Shown one piece after another: positions 31,484 to 32,260 of a stretch of 32,260 bases of DNA (position 1 is the first letter of the stretch; each line of letters starts with the position of its first letter). The DNA is from VBDM01 sp035702665 (GTDB taxonomy: Bacteria > Pseudomonadota > Gammaproteobacteria > Burkholderiales > SG8-39). Under the pieces are notes generated by a model that searched no databases, was not told where the DNA came from, and saw only the letters and a list, made by a program, of their open reading frames with translations. Position numbers and translations under genes: made by a program. The stretch covers positions 1 through 32,260 of the forward strand of contig DASSQD010000063.1 of NCBI GenBank assembly GCA_035702665.1, written 5' to 3'.

Positions 31484-32260
31484 ATGGGCAAGAACGTCGT
31501 GGTCATCGGCACGCAGTGGGGCGACGAGGGCAAGGGCAAGGTCGTGGACTGGCTCACCGACCACGCCCAGGGCGTGGTGCGCTTCCAGGGCGGGCACAAC
31601 GCCGGCCATACGCTGGTGATCGGCGGCAAGAAGACCGTGCTGCACCTCGTTCCCTCCGGCATCCTGCGGAAGGGCGTCACCTGCTACATCGGCAACGGGG
31701 TGGTGCTCTCGCCGCGCGCGCTGATCGACGAGATGGACGAGCTCGAGCGCGCCGGGGTGGAGGTTGCGCCGCGGCTGCGCGTCTCCGAGGCCTGCCCGCT
31801 GATCCTGCCGTTTCACGCCGCGATCGATATCGCCCGCGAGTCCGCGCAGGGCGCCGCCAAGATCGGCACTACCGGCCGTGGCATCGGACCGGCCTACGAG
31901 GACAAGATCGCGCGCCGCGCGGTCCGCGTGCGCGACCTGATGGTCCCGGAGCGCTTCGCAGCCAAGCTCGAGCCCTTGATGGAATTCCACAATTTCGTGC
32001 TGACGAAGTACCTGCACGCGAAGCCGGCGGATTTCGCGAAGACCCGCGACGAAGCGCTCGCGCTCGCGCCGCGGCTGAGGCCGCTGATGGCGGACGTCGC
32101 GCGCGACTTGTACGCGGCGAGCGACGCCGGAGAGAACCTGCTGTTCGAAGGCGCTCAGGGGTCGCTGCTCGACGTCGACCACGGCACCTATCCGTACGTC
32201 ACCAGCAGCTCGTGCTCATCGCAGGGGGCCGCGACCGGCTCGGGCGTGCCCGTCTCCTGC
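31484..32260 (+). CDS. purA: Adenylosuccinate synthetase (partial, runs off right edge)
   Basis: PurA joins IMP and aspartate with GTP hydrolysis in the first step to AMP. The 259 codons in view include QWGDEGKGK (11-19, catalytic D14), GGHNAGHT (37-43, H42), the TGRGIGPAYEDK segment and LFEGAQGSLLDVDHGTYP. About 170 C-terminal residues lie beyond the window. The last ~20 codons (SSSCSSQGAATGSGVPVSC) depart from the usual TSSNC and GVGP pattern, which may be real variation or poor sequence at a contig end. The ATG follows the hisZ stop by 2 nt. Confidence 0.96.
   Translation, partial: MGKNVVVIGTQWGDEGKGKVVDWLTDHAQGVVRFQGGHNAGHTLVIGGKKTVLHLVPSGILRKGVTCYIGNGVVLSPRALIDEMDELERAGVEVAPRLRVSEACPLILPFHAAIDIARESAQGAAKIGTTGRGIGPAYEDKIARRAVRVRDLMVPERFAAKLEPLMEFHNFVLTKYLHAKPADFAKTRDEALALAPRLRPLMADVARDLYAASDAGENLLFEGAQGSLLDVDHGTYPYVTSSSCSSQGAATGSGVPVSC

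Overview
The window is a GC-rich stretch that reads as a betaproteobacterium, most likely Burkholderiales or a close relative. The evidence is Bug/TctC-type periplasmic binding proteins beside a LysR regulator, the glycosylase-accA-tilS order, the run ndk-rlmN-pilW-rodZ-ispG-hisS-yfgM-bamB-der-hfq-hflX-hflK-hflC-DUF2065-hisZ-purA, and the presence of both hisS and hisZ. No tRNA, rRNA, CRISPR array, insertion sequence or phage gene was seen.

Layout. Bases 1-2319 hold a 5'-truncated TctC remnant, a LysR regulator and a divergent intact TctC gene. Bases 2480-10633 carry nine tightly packed plus-strand genes: an amino-acid-type periplasmic binding protein, an MlaE-type permease, a degenerate ABC ATPase-like protein, an MCE (MlaD-type) protein, a TPR lipoprotein, an EutA-family protein with a histidine-rich N-terminus, and three cupin proteins. 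The largest gap between them is 38 nt, so they are probably one operon, with a possible internal promoter before the first cupin. Bases 10704-12330 encode an HNH nuclease-like protein and a DUF6352-type protein. Then come a base-excision glycosylase, accA and tilS (12336-15279), and a minus-strand TctD/TctE-like two-component system (15251-17333). A 320-nt intergenic region (17334-17653) holds promoter-like signals and an intrinsic terminator on the minus strand that belongs to no visible gene. From 17654 to the right edge the genes are conserved housekeeping genes for nucleotide balance, rRNA/tRNA methylation, pilus assembly, cell shape, isoprenoids, histidyl-tRNA charging, outer-membrane assembly, ribosome GTPases, Hfq, the HflKC protease regulator, histidine biosynthesis and purine synthesis.

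The strongest candidate for an undescribed system is 2480-10633. It joins an MCE lipid-transport-like core whose ATPase partner has lost Walker A to an orphan EutA-like ASKHA protein and four cupin domains. All four cupin domains carry the same HQHFN signature, and one has lost its metal-binding HxH. There is no eutBC, mlaC or intact mlaF here. The substrate and reaction cannot be read from sequence alone. Next in interest is the candidate minus-strand small RNA at about 17415-17588.
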